Of a DNA stretch of 64,000 nucleotides, positions 34,700 through 48,000 are shown piece by piece. Positions within the stretch are counted from its first letter, which is position 1; each line of letters opens with the position of its first letter. The notes under the pieces were generated by a model. It saw nothing but the letters and a program-made list of their open reading frames with translations, had not been told where the DNA came from and made no database searches. The translations under genes and the position numbers were made by a program. Origin of the DNA: Polytrichum commune (Eukaryota > Streptophyta > Polytrichopsida > Polytrichales > Polytrichaceae); the NCBI GenBank assembly GCA_950295325.1, contig OX485804.1:5022001-5086000 (forward strand), written 5' to 3'.

Positions 34700-35390
34700 A
34701 ACATGTTGGAAAAAATGGCTATCCCAAGAGTGGGATGAGCCTTGTCACCAAGCCTTTGGGGAGCTCAAGAGTAACTTCTCTTCACAACATGTGGTTAAGT
34801 TTCCGGGTTTTCATGAGCATGTTGAGGTGCACATGAAGGCGAAGGACTTCACCATTGGCGGATGTTGATCCAAGATGGATAACCATTGCTTATAGGAGCA
34901 TTAAACTCCATGGTTGTAGAAGCTTGTCCAACTTGTGCAAGAAATGGCTATCCCAAGAGTGGGATGAGCCTTGCCACCAAGTCTTTGAGGAGCTTAAGAC
35001 CAAGTTCCTCTTTACCACCCGTGTTCAAGTTCGCGGAGCTTGAAAAAACCTTTTGAGGTGCATACGGGGGGCGAGTGACTTTACCATTGGCGGATGCTAA
35101 TGCAAGATGGATGGCCATTGCATATGAGAGCATGAAGCTCGATGGTTGTCCGACTTGTGAAAGAAATGGCTATCCCAAGAGTGGGACTAGCCTTGTCACC
35201 AAGTCTTTGGGAAGCTTAAGAGCAAGTTCTCTTCACCGCCCGTGCTCAAGTTCATGGAGTTTGACAAACCTTTTGAGGTGCATACGGGGGCGAGTAACTT
35301 TGCCAATGATGGATTGTTAATGTAAGATGGATGGCCTTTGCATATGGGGGCTTGAGGCTCGATGGTTGTCAAAGAAGACAACCAACTCAT
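34700..35390 (+). repeat. Tandem duplication of RNase H start in A2
   Basis: Units of about 222-227 bp begin at ATGGCTATCCCAAGAGTGGG (34717, 34945 and 35167). Each runs through PPVLKF, PFEVHTG and an AYESMKLDGC-like segment before restarting. Only the last is followed by the normal THDKELLC segment. Confidence 0.85.
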
Positions 35391-37992
35391 GACAAAGAAC
35401 TTCTTTGCCGTAGTGCATTGCTTGAAGATGTGGCGACACTAGTTGGGGTCGCACAAAGCAAAGGTCTACAAGGACAATGTGTCCTAAAAGTATTTTGACA
35501 TACAAGCGCAAGTGAGCGCCAAGTCATTGCGTTGGCATGATAGCTTGGCGCTTATGAAGGTGGATTTGGTCCACAAACCGGACCGTGGAAATGTGGTGCC
35601 GGATGCGCTAAGTAGACGGGAAGAGTTCCAAGCAATGAGAACCATCCAAACCTTGTGGCTAATGTGTGCCGGCGAAGGAAACTTGTGATGCAAGATACGG
35701 GAGGGGTAAATTTACTACCCCAAAGCACAAATGTTTTTAGGTGAGCTTCGCAAGAGCAAGGTGCTCAAAGAAGTTAAGTTGGTGGACGGATTGTTCAAGT
35801 GTAAACAAAGTCAGGTGTATGTGCCACAAGGCAAGTTGAGGCTATCGGTTTTGAAGGAAGAATGTGATAGTCCTATTGCCGGCCATAGAGGAGAAAGAAA
35901 AAGCCGCCATAGAATGGTGTCATGGGGGTACCATTGGCGGTGCATAAAGAAGGATATAACCCACTTTGTGAAGGCTTGGATGAAGTGCCAAGTGAACCGA
36001 CCCTCTTACCAAAAGCAAGGCGGTTTCTTGCAACCGTTGCCTATCCCGTCGGGGCCATGGCATAGTATGTGCATGGACTTGATCACAAGTTTGTCGGAGT
36101 CACATGGGTATGATGCCATCTTGTTGATGGTAGAGCGGTTTGCCAAGTTGGCACACATGGTGCCAATTGTGGGAACCGCCACCGCGTTGGAGACCGCATA
36201 GCCTTTTCTCAAAGGATGGTTGAGGCACCACGGGTTGCCAAGAGTGATTGTGTGGGATCAAGATCCAAAGTTCACAAGTGCATTTTCAATGCAATTCTCT
36301 AAGGAGGTCGGATGAAACTAAGGTTTACCACGGCCTTGCATTCCCAAATGAATGGGAAATCGGAGCATGTGAATGTAGTCTTGAAGCAATACTTGAGGAA
36401 CTTGGTGGGGGCGGACCAAGGAGATTGGGCGGTCTATGTGGGTCGAGCGGAGTGTAATTGCAATGTAGCCACGCACTTGGCTACCAAGGGGTGGTCTTTC
36501 GTGGTGGCTTATGGAGTGGATGCGCTCCAACCTATTAACCTAGCTCTCGAGGGGGCACATTCAACACTAGAGTTCAACCAAGATGGTGAGGACTTGGCCA
36601 AGGATGGTAAACAAGTCTTGGAGATGACCAAGTTGTTGGTGGAGAAAGCCCGAAGGTGCTACGGAGTGCAAATCAATGCCGGAAGACGCGAAGTGGAGTA
36701 TGAGGTGGGCCAATAAGGTGTTGTTGAATGTGGACAACTTCACCTTGCCCAAAGGCCTTACTTCAAAAGTTCATGTCCAAAATTGGAGCTTCGTTTTCCA
36801 TTGTGGAACAAGTGTTCAAGGACATGTATAAGTTGGAATTACCGCCGGAGATCAAAGTGCATCCGAAATTTCATGTCTCAATACGAAAGTCATTTTAGGA
36901 CGACACCTTGTGGCCCGATCACAAGCAAGTGATTAGGCCACCTCCCGACCTTATGGAGGTCATTTGGAACATGAGGTAGGAGGGCACCCTCAAGTGTAGG
37001 AAGCCCAAGTGAAAATGAAAAAAAATGTACAAAAGAGTACTTGGTGAAATGGTGAGGATACCATGAAAAAGAAACCGCTTGGGTGGCGGCAAGAGACATG
37101 GTGAACACCAATGAATAGGTGAAGCACTTTGAAGAAACTAAGGCTAAGGATTCCAATAAAATGAAGCGTAGGCATTGATGAGGACATCAATCTCCTTTAG
37201 TGGGGGAGAGACGCTAGTAGCACACTTAGCTTCGAGGTTAATTACTCCACAACATGAACTTGTTCTTTGGCTTGAGGGAATAAAGTCCAAACTTTAGTGG
37301 TGCAAAGAGAAAAGTATGAGATGAGGTCCTAGTCTTGTACTTGTGCTTGGTTAATGGAAGAGGAGGAATAGATATGCCAAACTAGGTTGGGTAAGCCGAG
37401 TAATTGGGGGCCATGGCTTGGAGGGGCCTTGGATAAAACCAAGAAACTTCTTAGTTGTGGGCTTGTCCGGGCGGGGGCAAGGTGATGGCGCGTGCTCATA
37501 AAAGTGCTACCCGCGAGCTAACGAGAGTTGGCGCATGGGAGTCATGAACCCATGTCTCGAAAGAGCAAAGTGGGAACCGAGTCGGGCGGGACTTGGCATC
37601 ACCCCCGTGCGATCGAGGCGTGGCTTAACAATGGAAAGCCATCTCGGAGTTGCAACCGAGACAACTTAGTGGAAGCGTTGAGGTCTCGCCTAGATGTGTC
37701 ACGTTAGGCTAGTGGAGCCTAACGGGGGAGGCCCCAAAGGAGGGGCAACCCAAGTGAGTCCCAAAGTAGGTTGGTCTAGTATAGGTTAGGTCCTTGGATG
37801 AGAGATCCAAGGTCGTTAACGGACCACCTAGGAACGACACCTTTGGGACTATGCCAAATTTGAAGATGCATTGTGGGGGTCGCGCCCTAAGGTAAACACA
37901 ATGCCGCACCATAGAGGATGGCAACTTGAGAATTGGTGTGCCGACTACGAGTATAGTCGATGAGGGCATCGACTCCGTTTGGTGGGGGTGAG

Positions 37993-38964
37993 TGTCGCGC
38001 ACCTCTCCATGAGGAGTGGCCGAAACACCATGGGCACAAGGGGGACCCCGGAGTGACACCCGGGACTTGTGGCGCCGTTGGTGAGAGGGCCCAAGTGATC
38101 CTAGTGTGGGTGAGGTCCCCGGGCGTTGGGAACGCCTCCCATCCACGAAGACTAGGAGGCACAAGGGTAAGGCCATGAGCTATGCGTAGCTCATGGCGTG
38201 GTGATTCTAGAATGCTCAAGAACACCTCAATCCGAGGTGTGAGCTAGGAGTTATGGCCATTTGAGTGGGGCGCTGTCCCCGGACAGCGCCCTGGTACAGC
38301 AGTGCCTGGGAGTGATTCCCGGGACTGCCAAGGTTCAAACAGGCATAACTTCCTCAGCACTTGCCCGAAGGGGGCAAGTGAGGAGTCCATCGGCATCTAC
38401 GTGAAGCGTAGATGAAGATGGAGTGGTTGGTTGCTGGAATCAGACATCATACAAGGAAGTTATGATGGTCTGAAGCTGCTGGGGGCTTCTAGGCCCAGCG
38501 GCTAAGGGAAAATGTCCACTTGGCCCCAACTCTTGGTAGAGAGACAAGAGGTTGGTTGACGGTGGGGTAGGGGCCCCGCGTAGAGTCCTAGAGGCTTATA
38601 TGGGTGAGGTGGTGTGGCCTCACCCACCCGAGGCCGAACGGCAAGGCCTCCATGGGCTTTGGCCTATTGTGAGGCCATAGTTGCCTAGTATGCTTCGGGT
38701 TGTTGTAGTGTTGCTCCGGCAACGCGATGATCAACATAGGATTGGACTTCCATGGATGGAAGTCCACATTGGGGAAATGGGTTACCGATTAAGGGGTGAG
38801 TCCCGAAAGCAAAGTAGGAGGGTTGGTTCCCTCCTATGAACTATTGGTCCGGGGTAAGAGGAGCTATCCATTAGCATGGCGGAATGCGAATGGTTAGCGC
38901 TCGTAACCTTTGCTAGAAACGAAAATTGGCAAGATTGTTAAGGGACCTAGTAAGGGTTGCGACA
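37993..38964 (+). repeat. 3' LTR of A2
   Basis: 972 bp, TGTCGC...GCGACA, near-identical to the 5' LTR. Confidence 0.95.
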
Positions 38965-39689
38965 AAGAATGAGGGATTATATAGTAAGCTTGAGGGGGTG
39001 AGCACCCTTAAGGCTCACGATAAGCCCTTGAGATTTCCTCCTACTTAGTAGGCGCCAATCCTATCTTCTAAGCCTCCCTCCCTCAAATGATCAACAAGGA
39101 TCCTAATTCGAACATTTAACTAGCCTTGGCTTTCTACCTACCACACTTTACCAAACTTGGGATGCTTCAACCCAAACTTAGCCTCCTTCGCTTTCCGCCG
39201 CCATAACTTTCTCCCCTTACTTTCCCAAATCGTCGCTCACCACTTAATTCAAACCACGATGCTTAACTCGTGATTTGATTGGTGCTTTGAGAATTTGCTT
39301 ATCCTCCACCTTGCATTCTTCCTTGGGCCTTCCCCATTAAGTGGCCATGATGAGGTGGTCCACTTGTGCGCTCCATGTGATCCTCCATTCATCCCAATTC
39401 GAATGCACTTGCCTCTTGAGTCACTTTGGTTGTCTCCATCCATTTGTACTAGCCTACTCACTAACTACTCAATCCAAGTTCTCCTTACCTATCCTCATTC
39501 ACTCAAATCCTTCCGAAGGTAAAAACACAATAACAACTCACATCCTAGCCTCTTACAACATGGTACTTCTAAGGCTAACATTTCACTCTTTTTATATTTT
39601 TGTGAAGTAACATGCTACTTCAAAGTGCATCAACTAACGTTTCAAGGGTCTAAGACTAAATGTGGGCACCCTTTTGGGCTCACAGCGCA

Positions 39690-40003
39690 TCATTTACGAG
39701 CGCTCGTTCGTGAGCACGTCTACACGTACATTTACGAGCGGTCATTCGTGAAGGAGGTGGACAGTGGGTTGCACCCTTTCACGAACAAGCGTTCGCGAAT
39801 GAGGTGGGTATGCAAGAATGAACATAATCGCATGAACATCCACAATAGACAAGAAGGGGTCGAGGGCACAGAATTTGAAGCAATGCGATGCAGAGAACAT
39901 AAGCTCATATATTAATTCGTTGAATATTTTACATTTCTCACGTGATAATCTATCACATTTTCCTAAGGCAACATGATGCCGTGTCCTACAAAACTGGTCG
40001 GCC
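39690..40003 (-). other. T2 spacer between gene 1 and HAD gene
   Basis: No gene seen. It contains several decayed palindromes: CGAGCGCTCG at 39697-39706, and imperfect copies at about 39730-39750 and 39779-39800. It continues at 29646-29866 on the other side of B2. Confidence 0.6.
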
Positions 40004-40765
40004 CTAAGGGGGATCGCTGAAGAGGGCTCTCGTGGGCCACTGGATGTCGATGGAGAGAAAAACATCATGATGTCAGGGAGGTTACGAATGCGCCTTTGTA
40101 AAAAAATGGTATTCTCAGAAGAAAGTTACCTCGTCGTCGGGGGGAGGGGCAACGGCGCTGGACCGAGCAGCAAGTCCCTCCTCAACGATTAACGAACGCG
40201 CGTTCATAACCTCCAAAGTTGCAGCCGCCTCCGTCTCCATGGCCTCGGCCTCACGCTCCGACTGAGACGCTTGTGTCTGCTAGATGTGCAACGCATCTTC
40301 TTCCTTGGCGCCCAGGTCGAGCGCGTCCATTCACGCAGCAGGGGTCTCTTCCACGTCCATCCCCTGCACTCCTGCTGTGTCATTGGGGCTCCCCTGCGTG
40401 TCCTCCACAATGACCATGTCAGTGTGTCGCGTAGAGTCATCACTCTGTCTGTCTACTACCCTGGGGATAGCGGTGAAAGAGGTGTTGGTGTCTGAGGGCA
40501 GTCCTACCCTTGAAGGGGGAGCGGTGAGGACTGCATGACCTGAAGATTCACGAACGCGCGTTCGTAAATCCTCGTCCTCCTGGATGGCCGCCGCGACAGC
40601 ATCGTGGGAGGTGGTCGAGGGAACCTCTGGGGGCGGAGGAGTGCCAACAGGCGTAGCGTGGGGCGCATGTTGGTGGGATGGTTCTTCTGGGAAGGGATAC
40701 GCGGGCTGGGGAGGCGCCGAGAAGCTAGAATGGCGTCCGCCTTGTCATTGGATTGTCTGAGCTCC
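40004..40765 (-). pseudogene. T2 gene 1: end of exon d and last exon
   Basis: From the B'-LTR junction the frame continues as LRQSNDKADAILAS, the coiled-coil end. A frame change follows, and the rest reads sensibly in a second frame (EEPSHQHAPHATPVG, VVDRQSDDSTRHTDM). A donor GACGAG|GTAACT at 40130/40129 and acceptor CATCCAG at 40040 give a 90-bp intron and a 36-bp last exon ending in SDPP and TAG. Palindromes occur at 40550-40565 (ACGAACGCGCGTTCGT, exonic, read as YERAFV) and 40194-40205, and a decayed one in the intron (about 40083-40107). Confidence 0.6.
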
Positions 40766-42355
40766 TGTGAGCCCAAAATGGTGCCCACATGTGGTGATTA
40801 ACTCTTCGAAACCAATTTTAGTTTGACTTGGATGTGTTATGATTATTCACAAAACATAAAAAGAGTGAAGTGTGGTTTGGATTTAAGTTTAGGCATTAGA
40901 ATGTGTTGTGTAGTTATTTCAAGGTTTGATTTCAATAAGAGGATGCCTTGATTATGTGAGTAAAGGGTAAGGTGAGGCAAGGTGAGCTCCGCGGGTTAAA
41001 TGCCCACTTTTGGATCCACCTTGGTAGTTTAGGAAGAAGGAAGCTTGGTGGAAGGGGATTAGTCCCTACTTTGAAGGTGAAGGTTAAGGGATTGTGATTG
41101 GAGGTGCTAATCCTCCCACCCTATCCTCACCTCTCTCTCCCTCTCTCCCTCTCTCCCTCTTTGCTACTTAAGGTGTTCTTTCTCTCATTTGCGACTCTCT
41201 TCATCAAGTGCTCTCAAGGGAGCAAGCTCTTAAGAGCTTGAGCCACGTGTGTGGGGGATTGGTTTTTAGTGAAGTTAGTGAGTTAAGCTCTCTCTCTCTC
41301 AATGCCTCACAAGTGAGTGAGCTCTTAGAGTTTAAAGATTGCACGTGGTGATTAGGTAGGAGTTAGTGAAATTAGTTTGTTAGATTAGTTCATTACTTAG
41401 GAGCAAAGAAAAGAAAAAAAATAAGATAACTTCGAAAACATTGTATTAGTGGATGAGAGGGTTCGTATTAAGGTGCATGCTAGTAGTTGGTTGCCTATTC
41501 GGGTATTGGAACTCCGTAGGGTGAGACTGCAGCTGAGCTCCTGGGCTAACAGCACCGAAGCTGGGGTGAGACTGCAGCTGAGCTCCTGGGCTAACAACAC
41601 CGAGGCTGTAGGGTGAGACTGCAGCTGAGCTCCTGGGCTAACAGCACCGAAGCTGGGGTGAGACTATAGCTGAGCTCCTGGGCTAACATCACCGAGGCTG
41701 TAGGGTGAGACTGCAGCTGAGCTCCTGGGCTAACAACACCGAGGCTGTAGGGTGAGACTGCAGCTGAGCTCCTGGCTAACAGCACCGAGACTGGGATGAA
41801 ATTGCGGGATGAGACTGCAACTGAGCTAATTAGTAACAAACCATAATTAGGCCGTCTAAGTGTTAGCAAGGCTAAGCCCAATTAGTGGGTGTTAGCACTT
41901 AAGAAAATAAATCACCTTAGGCCATTTTAGTGGTGGCCAAGTAGTTAGATTCATTAGGCTAGTGGGTGCTACGTGTGGGTTGTATGAGTGTGTTGAACCA
42001 TTGAGAAAAGTGTTTTTCAACACTTGCACCTCTTGGTCAAAATAACTCACTGGCATTATTAATGGAGAATGTGGAGGATTCTTGCAATGGCAAGAAAAAG
42101 GAAGTGGAGATTAAAAGAGTGAGGGGAATGTCCTTAAGGGCATGTGTGGCTAAAGCCGCGGGTTGGACTCTTGAGAACACCAATTCTACCACAAGCCAAG
42201 AGGCTAACATTAATAAAGTACAATGAGTGAAACAATATGTGTTCCTTTGGACATGAAAATTACCTTGCACATGGTTCAAAGTTGTAGAAGATACATGTGA
42301 TTCTCAAAGCCATCACCCGGACTAGGACGCTTAAGGGTGGTGGGTTTGGCCTCAC
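40766..42355 (+). mobile_element. Solo LTR of a B-related family (B')
   Basis: 1,590 bp, TGTGAGCCCAAAATGG...GGTTTGGCCTCACA, with perfect target duplication GCTCC (40761-40765 and 42356-42360). The ends resemble family B but the interior differs. It splits exon d of T2 gene 1 within the coiled coil: QEE before it and LRQ after it join in frame. Confidence 0.92.
41519..41830 (+). repeat. Minisatellite in B' LTR
   Basis: About seven imperfect units of 44-48 bp beginning GTGAGACTGCAGCTGAGCTC and ending in ACCGAGGCTGTAGG or a variant. Confidence 0.88.
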
Positions 42356-42360
42356 AGCTC

Positions 42361-42940
42361 CTCCTGAATGAGGAACATCTTCTTTGCATTCTCCTCAGTA
42401 GCCTTCGCCATGTCCTCCTTCATTTTCTGCTCGAGCTTGGCGTTAAGCTCGGCGACGGAGAGGGCCTCCTCTTTGACCCGCTTATTCTTGTCGAAGTCGA
42501 CCCCCAACTCGACCATTATCTCCATGTCGCCCTTGTCCTCATCGGAGACCTCGATGATTGCCCCCAGCGGCAGCTCCACGTAGGGGGTCTTCTTCATCTT
42601 CCACCTCGTGTTGCGGAAGTGGTCCAACGACGGTCGGGAGCGTTGGTCCAAAAGGTCGAGGTTCTCCATCTTGGGAACCACAACTGGCTTGGGCGACACC
42701 GATGTCGAGCATCCCCCGGGAGTGCCGAATGCCTCCTCTCTAGACGTTCGCGCGGGGAGGACATCTTGGGTTGTCCCCGCCGACGACCATGTGTATCCAC
42801 CCGGAGTCCTCTGCACGTCGGATGGATTTCCCGACAGCGCCAAAATGCGGAGAGGCGTGACATCGAAGGAGCGGATGATCGCCTCAATGTTGGCGAAGGG
42901 GACGGGCTCGTCGTCGTCCGTCTTCATGGCGGGCATGCCC
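42361..42940 (-). pseudogene. T2 gene 1: middle of exon d
   Basis: Minus-strand fragment from GMPAMKTDDDEP to KKMFLIQEEL. It contains the SIM-like AIIEVSDEDKGDM, then RVKEEALSVAELNAKLEQKM and the start of the coiled coil, which align with VLELSDEDEDE, KVKKEPMSVSELDEKMERRM in T1. It continues into 51188 on the right and 40765 on the left after removing the inserted LTRs. Confidence 0.7.
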
Positions 42941-43211
42941 TGTCGTGCACCTCTCCATGAGGAGTGGCCGAAACACCATGGGCACAAGGGGGACCCCGGA
43001 GTGACACCCGGGACTTGTGGCGCCGTTGGTGAGAGGGCCCAAGTGATCCTAGTGTGGGTGAGGGCCCCGGGCGTTGGGAACGCCTCCCACCCACAAAGAC
43101 TAGGAGGCATGAGGGTGAGGCCATGAGCTATGCGTAGCTCATGGCGTGGTGATTCTAGAATGCTCAAGATCACCTCAATCGGAGGTGTGAGCTAGGAGTT
43201 ATGGCCATTTG

Positions 43212-44188
43212 TGTCGCAACCCTTGCTAGCCCCCCCTTGACCATCTTGCCAATTTTCAATTCTAGCAAAGGTTACGAGTGGCTAACCCTTCGCATACCGC
43301 CATGCTAATGGTTAACTCTTCTTACCCCGGACCATATAATTCAAAGGAGGGGAACCAACCCTCCTACTTTGCTTTCGGGACTCACCCCTTAATCGGTAAC
43401 CCATTTCCCCAATGTGGACTTCCATCCATGGAAGTCCAATCCTATGTTGATCATCGCGTTGCCGGGGCAACACTACAACAACCCGAAGCATACTAGGCAA
43501 CTATGGCCTCACAATAGGCCAAAGCCCATGGAGGCCTTGCCGTTCGGCCTCGGGTGGGTGAGGCCACACCACCTCACCCATATAAGCCTCTAGGACTCTA
43601 CGCGGGGCCCCTACCCCACCGTCAACCAACCTCTTGTCTCTCCACCAAGAGTTGGGGCCAAGTGGACACTTTCCTTTAGCCGCTGGGCCTAGAAGCCCCC
43701 ATCAGCTTCAGACCATCATAACTTCCTTGTATGATGTCTGATTCCAACAACCAACCACTCCATCCTCATCTACGCTTCACGTAGATGCCGATGGACTCCT
43801 CATTTGCCCCATTCGGGCAAGTCTTGAGGAAGTTATGCCTGTTTGAACCTTGGCAGTCCCGGGAATCACTCCCAGGCACTGCTGTACCAGGGCGCTGTCC
43901 GGGGACAGCGCCCCACTCAAATGGCCATAACTCCTAGCTCACACCTCCGATTGAGGTGATCTTGAGCATTCTAGAATCATCACGCCATGAGCTACGCATA
44001 ACTCATGGCCTTACCCTTGTGCCTCCTAGTCTTCGTGGGTGGGAGGCGTTCCCAACGCCCGGGGCCCTCACCCACACTAGGATCACTTGGGCCCTCTCAC
44101 CAACGGCGCCACAAGTCCCGGGTGTCACTCCGGGGTCCCCCTTGTGCCCATGGTGTTTCGGCCACTCCTCATGGAGAGGTGCGCGACA
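43212..44188 (-). repeat. 3' LTR of A3
   Basis: 977 bp, followed on its right by the polypurine-tract complement CTCACCCCCACC. Confidence 0.95.
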
Positions 44189-45002
44189 CTCACCCCCACC
44201 AAACGGAGTCGATGCCCTCATCGACTATACTCGTAGTCGGCACACCAATTCTCAAGTTGCCATCCTCTATGGTGCGGCATTGTGTTTACCTTAGGGCGCG
44301 ACCCCCACAATGCATCTTCAAATTTGGCATAGTCCCAAAGGTGTCGTTACTAGGTGTTCCATTAGCGACCTTGGATCTCTCCTCCAAGGACCTAACCTAT
44401 ACTAGACCAACCTACTTTGGGACTCACTTGGGTTGCCCCTCCTTTGGGGCCTCCCCCGTTAGGCTCCACTAGCCTAACGTGACACATCTAGGCGAGACCT
44501 CAACGCTTCCACTAAGTTGTCTCGGTTGCAACTCCGAGATGGCTTTCCATTGTTAAGCCACGCCTCGATCGCACGGGGGTGATGCCAAGTCCCGCCCGAC
44601 TCGGTTCCCACTTTGCTCTTTCGAGACATGGGTTCATGACTCCCATGCGCCAACTCTCGTTAGCTCGCGGGTAGCACTTTTATGAGCACGCGCCATCACC
44701 TTGTCCCCGCCCGGACAAGCCCACAACTAAGAAGTTTCTTGGTTTTATCCAAGGCCCCTCCAAGCCATGGCCCCCAATTACTCGGCTTACCCAACCTAGT
44801 TTGGCATATCTATTCCCCCTCTTCCATTAACCAAGCACAAGTACAAGACTAGGACCTCATCTCATACTTTTCTCTTTGCACCACTAAAGTTTGGACTTTA
44901 TTCCCTCAAGCCAAAGAACAAGTTCATGTTGTGGAGTAATTAGCCTCGAAGCTAAGTGTGCAACTAGCGTCTCTCCCCCACTAAAGGAGATTGATGTCCT
45001 CA

Positions 45003-48000
45003 TCAATGCCTACGCTTCATTTTATTGGAATCCTTAGCCTTAGTTTCTTCAAAGTGCTTCACCAATTCATTGGTGTTCACCATGTCTCTTGCCGCCACCC
45101 AAGCGGTTTGTTTCTCATGGTATCCTCACCATTTCACCAACTACTCCTTTGTACATTTTCTTTCATTTTCACTTGGGCTTCCTACACTTGAGGATGCCCT
45201 CCTACCTCATGTTTCAAATGACGTCCACAAGGTCGGGACGTGGCCTAATCACTTGCTTGTGTTCGGGACACAAGGTGTCGTCCTAAAATGACTTTCGTAA
45301 TGAGACATGAAATGTCGGATGCACTTTGATCTCCGGCAGTAATTCCAATCTATACATGTCCTTGAACACTTGTTACATAATGGAAAACAAAGCTCCAATT
45401 TTGGACATGAACTTTGGAGTGAGGCCTTCCGGCTAAGTGAAGTTGTTCACATTCAACAACGCCTTTTGGCCCACCTCATTCTCCACTTCGCGTCTTCCGG
45501 CATTGACTTGCACTCCGTAGCACCTTCGGGCTTTCTCCACCAACAACTTGGTCATCTCCAAGACTTGTTCACCATCCTTGGCCAAGTCCTCACCATCTTG
45601 GTTGAACTCTAGTGTTGAATGTGCCCCCTCGAGAGCTAGGTTAATAGGTTGGAGCGCATCCACTCCATAAGCCACCACCAAAGACCACCCCTTGGTAGCC
45701 AAGTGCGTGGCTACATTGCAATTACACTCCGCTCGACCCACATAGTCCGCCCAATCTCCTTGGTCCGCCCCCACCAAGTTCCTCAAGTATTGCTTCAAGA
45801 CTCCATTCACACGCTCCGATTTCCCATTCATTTGGGAATGCAAGGTCGTGCTAAACCTTAGTTTCATTCCCACCTCCTTAGATAAATGCATTGAAAATGC
45901 ACTTGTGAACTTTGGATCTTGATCCCACACAATCACTATTGGCAACCCGTGGTGCCTCAACCATCCTTTGAGAAAAGGCTATGCGGTCTCCAACGCGGTG
46001 GCGGTTCCCACAATCGGCACCATGTGTGCCAACTTGGCAAACCGCTCTACCATCAACAAGATGGCATCATACCCATGTGACTCCGGCAAACTTGTGATCA
46101 AGTCCATGCACATACCATGCCATGGCGCCAACGGGATAGGCAACGGTTGCAAGAAGCCGCCTTGCTTTTGGTAAGAGGCTCGGTTCACTTGGCACTTTGA
46201 TTCAAGCCTTCACAAAGTGGGCTATATCTTCCTTTATGCACCGCCAATGGTACCTCTTTGACACCATTCTATGGCGGCTTTTTCTTTCTCGTCTATGGCC
46301 GGCAATAGGACTATCAAATTCCTCCTTCAAAACCGATAGCCTCAACTTGCCTTGTGGCACATATACCCGACTTTGTTTGCACTTGAACAATCCGTCCACC
46401 AACTTAACCTCTTTGAGCACCTTGCTCTTGCGAAGCTCACCTCAAAGCTTTTGTGCTTTGGGGTAGTTAATTTACCCCTCCCGTATCTTGCATCACAAGT
46501 TTCCTTTGCCGGCACACATTAGCCACAAGGTTTGGATGGTTCTCATTGCTTGGAACTCTTCCGGTCTACTTCGCGCATCCGGCACCACATTTCCACGGTC
46601 CGGTTTGTGGATCAAATCCACCTTCATAAGCGCCAAACTATCATGCCTCCGCAATGACTTGGCGCTCACTTGCGCTTGTATGTCAAAATACTTTTAGGAC
46701 ACATTGTCCATGTAGACCTTTGCTTTGTGCGACCCCATATAATGTCGCCACATCTTCAAGCAATGCACTACGGCAAAGAAGTTCTTTGTCATGAGTTGGT
46801 TGTCTTCTTTGACAACCATCGAGCTTTATGCTCCCATATGCAATGGCCATCCATCTTACACATAATCCACCATTGGCAAAGGCACTCACCCCCGTATGCA
46901 CCTCGAAAGGTTTGTCAAGCTCCGCGAACTTGAGCACGGGCGGCGAAGAGAACTTGGTGTTAAGCTCCCCAAAGACTCGTGACAAACATCATCCCACTCT
47001 TGGAATAGCCATTTCTTCCACAAGTCGCACAAGGTGGGACAACCATCGAGCTTCATGCTCTCATATGCCATGGCCATCCATCTTACCTCAACATCCGCCA
47101 ATGGTAAAGTCACTCGCCCCCGTATGCACCTCAAAAGGTTTGTCAAACTCCGCGAACTTAAGCACGGGCGGCGAAGAGAACTTGCTCTTAAGCTTCTCAA
47201 AGACTTGGTGGCAAGGCTCATCCCACTCTTGGGATAGCCATTTCTTTCACAAGACGCACAAGGTTTGACAACCTTTAAGCTTAATGCTCCCATATGCAAT
47301 GGGCATCCATCTTGGATCAACATCCGCCAATGGTAAAGTTACTCGCCCCCGTATGCACCTCAAAAGGTTTGTCAAATTTCGCAAACTTGAGCACGGGCGG
47401 CGAAGAAAACTTGGTCTTAAGCTCCTTAAAGACTTGGTGGCAAAGCTCATCCCACTTTTGGGATAGCCATTTCTTGCATAAGTTGGACAAGGTCGGACAA
47501 CCATCGAGATTCATGCTCTTATATGCAATGGCCATCCATTTTGCCTCAACATCCGCCAATGGTAAAGTCACTCGCCCCCGTATGCACCTCAAAAGGTTTG
47601 TCAAAGTCCGCGAACTTAAGCACGGGCGGCGAAGAGAATTTGTTTTTGAGCCCCCCAAAGGCTTGGTGACAAGGCTCATCCCACTCTTGGGATAGCCATT
47701 TTCCTCAATAAGTTGAATAAGGTCCTAGCAACCTTAGAAAACTCTCGAATGAAGTTGTGGTACTAATTGGCTAGGCCAACAAATGACCTAAGTCCTTTTG
47801 AATCAAGGGCCAATTCTCCTTTTGGATTGCCTTGACATTCTTCATGTTCGTCCACCAACTTCATTTATCACCACATACCTCAAGAGCTCAATCTCTCGTT
47901 GAGCAAAGTTATTTTTCACTTCTTGGCGGTAATTTTTTTTTTGGGCAACACATTGGTGAATACATCCTTGTATTTCACCAACATCACACCAATGTTGTTT

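Larger units (their letters stand above)
32903..37177 (+). pseudogene. A2 gag-pol remnant lacking the RT core
   Basis: A gag-like remnant covers about 32930-33500, followed by a tandem-repeat segment (33562-33850). A protease-flanking region with FCQNFTPCEIDEMHV is at about 34125. RT keeps only its ends: YKDVFTNVLPK (about 34440) runs almost directly into NNFAQREIEFLRYVV (about 34500), so the fingers, palm and YVDD box are gone. LRSFVGLANYYHHFIHGFSKVA follows at about 34625. The RNase H start is repeated about three times (34700-35390). Integrase (35720-36715) keeps the zinc region, MDLITSL, VWDQDPKF and NGKSEHVN. The chromodomain remnant lies at about 37037-37177. Many stops and frameshifts exclude function. 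Confidence 0.85.
31917..38964 (+). mobile_element. Full-length non-autonomous gypsy element A2 (7,048 bp)
   Basis: Two 972-bp LTRs (31917-32888 and 37993-38964), an initiator-Met primer-binding site, decayed gag-pol, a G-rich polypurine tract and perfect target duplication AAGAA (31912-31916 and 38965-38969). The LTRs differ at only a few positions by eye, mostly near the ends, so insertion was recent. The reverse transcriptase core is missing. Confidence 0.95.
29872..39684 (-). mobile_element. Solo B LTR (B2) carrying two nested A-family insertions
   Basis: The B LTR in minus orientation occupies 29872-30494, 31472-31916 and 38970-39684. It is bounded by a perfect target duplication GCGCA (29867-29871 and 39685-39689). 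Solo LTR 30495-31466 and full element A2 (31917-38964) sit inside it. B1's LTR shows both unoccupied insertion sites with single copies of their targets. B2 interrupts the region upstream of the T2 HAD gene. Confidence 0.93.
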
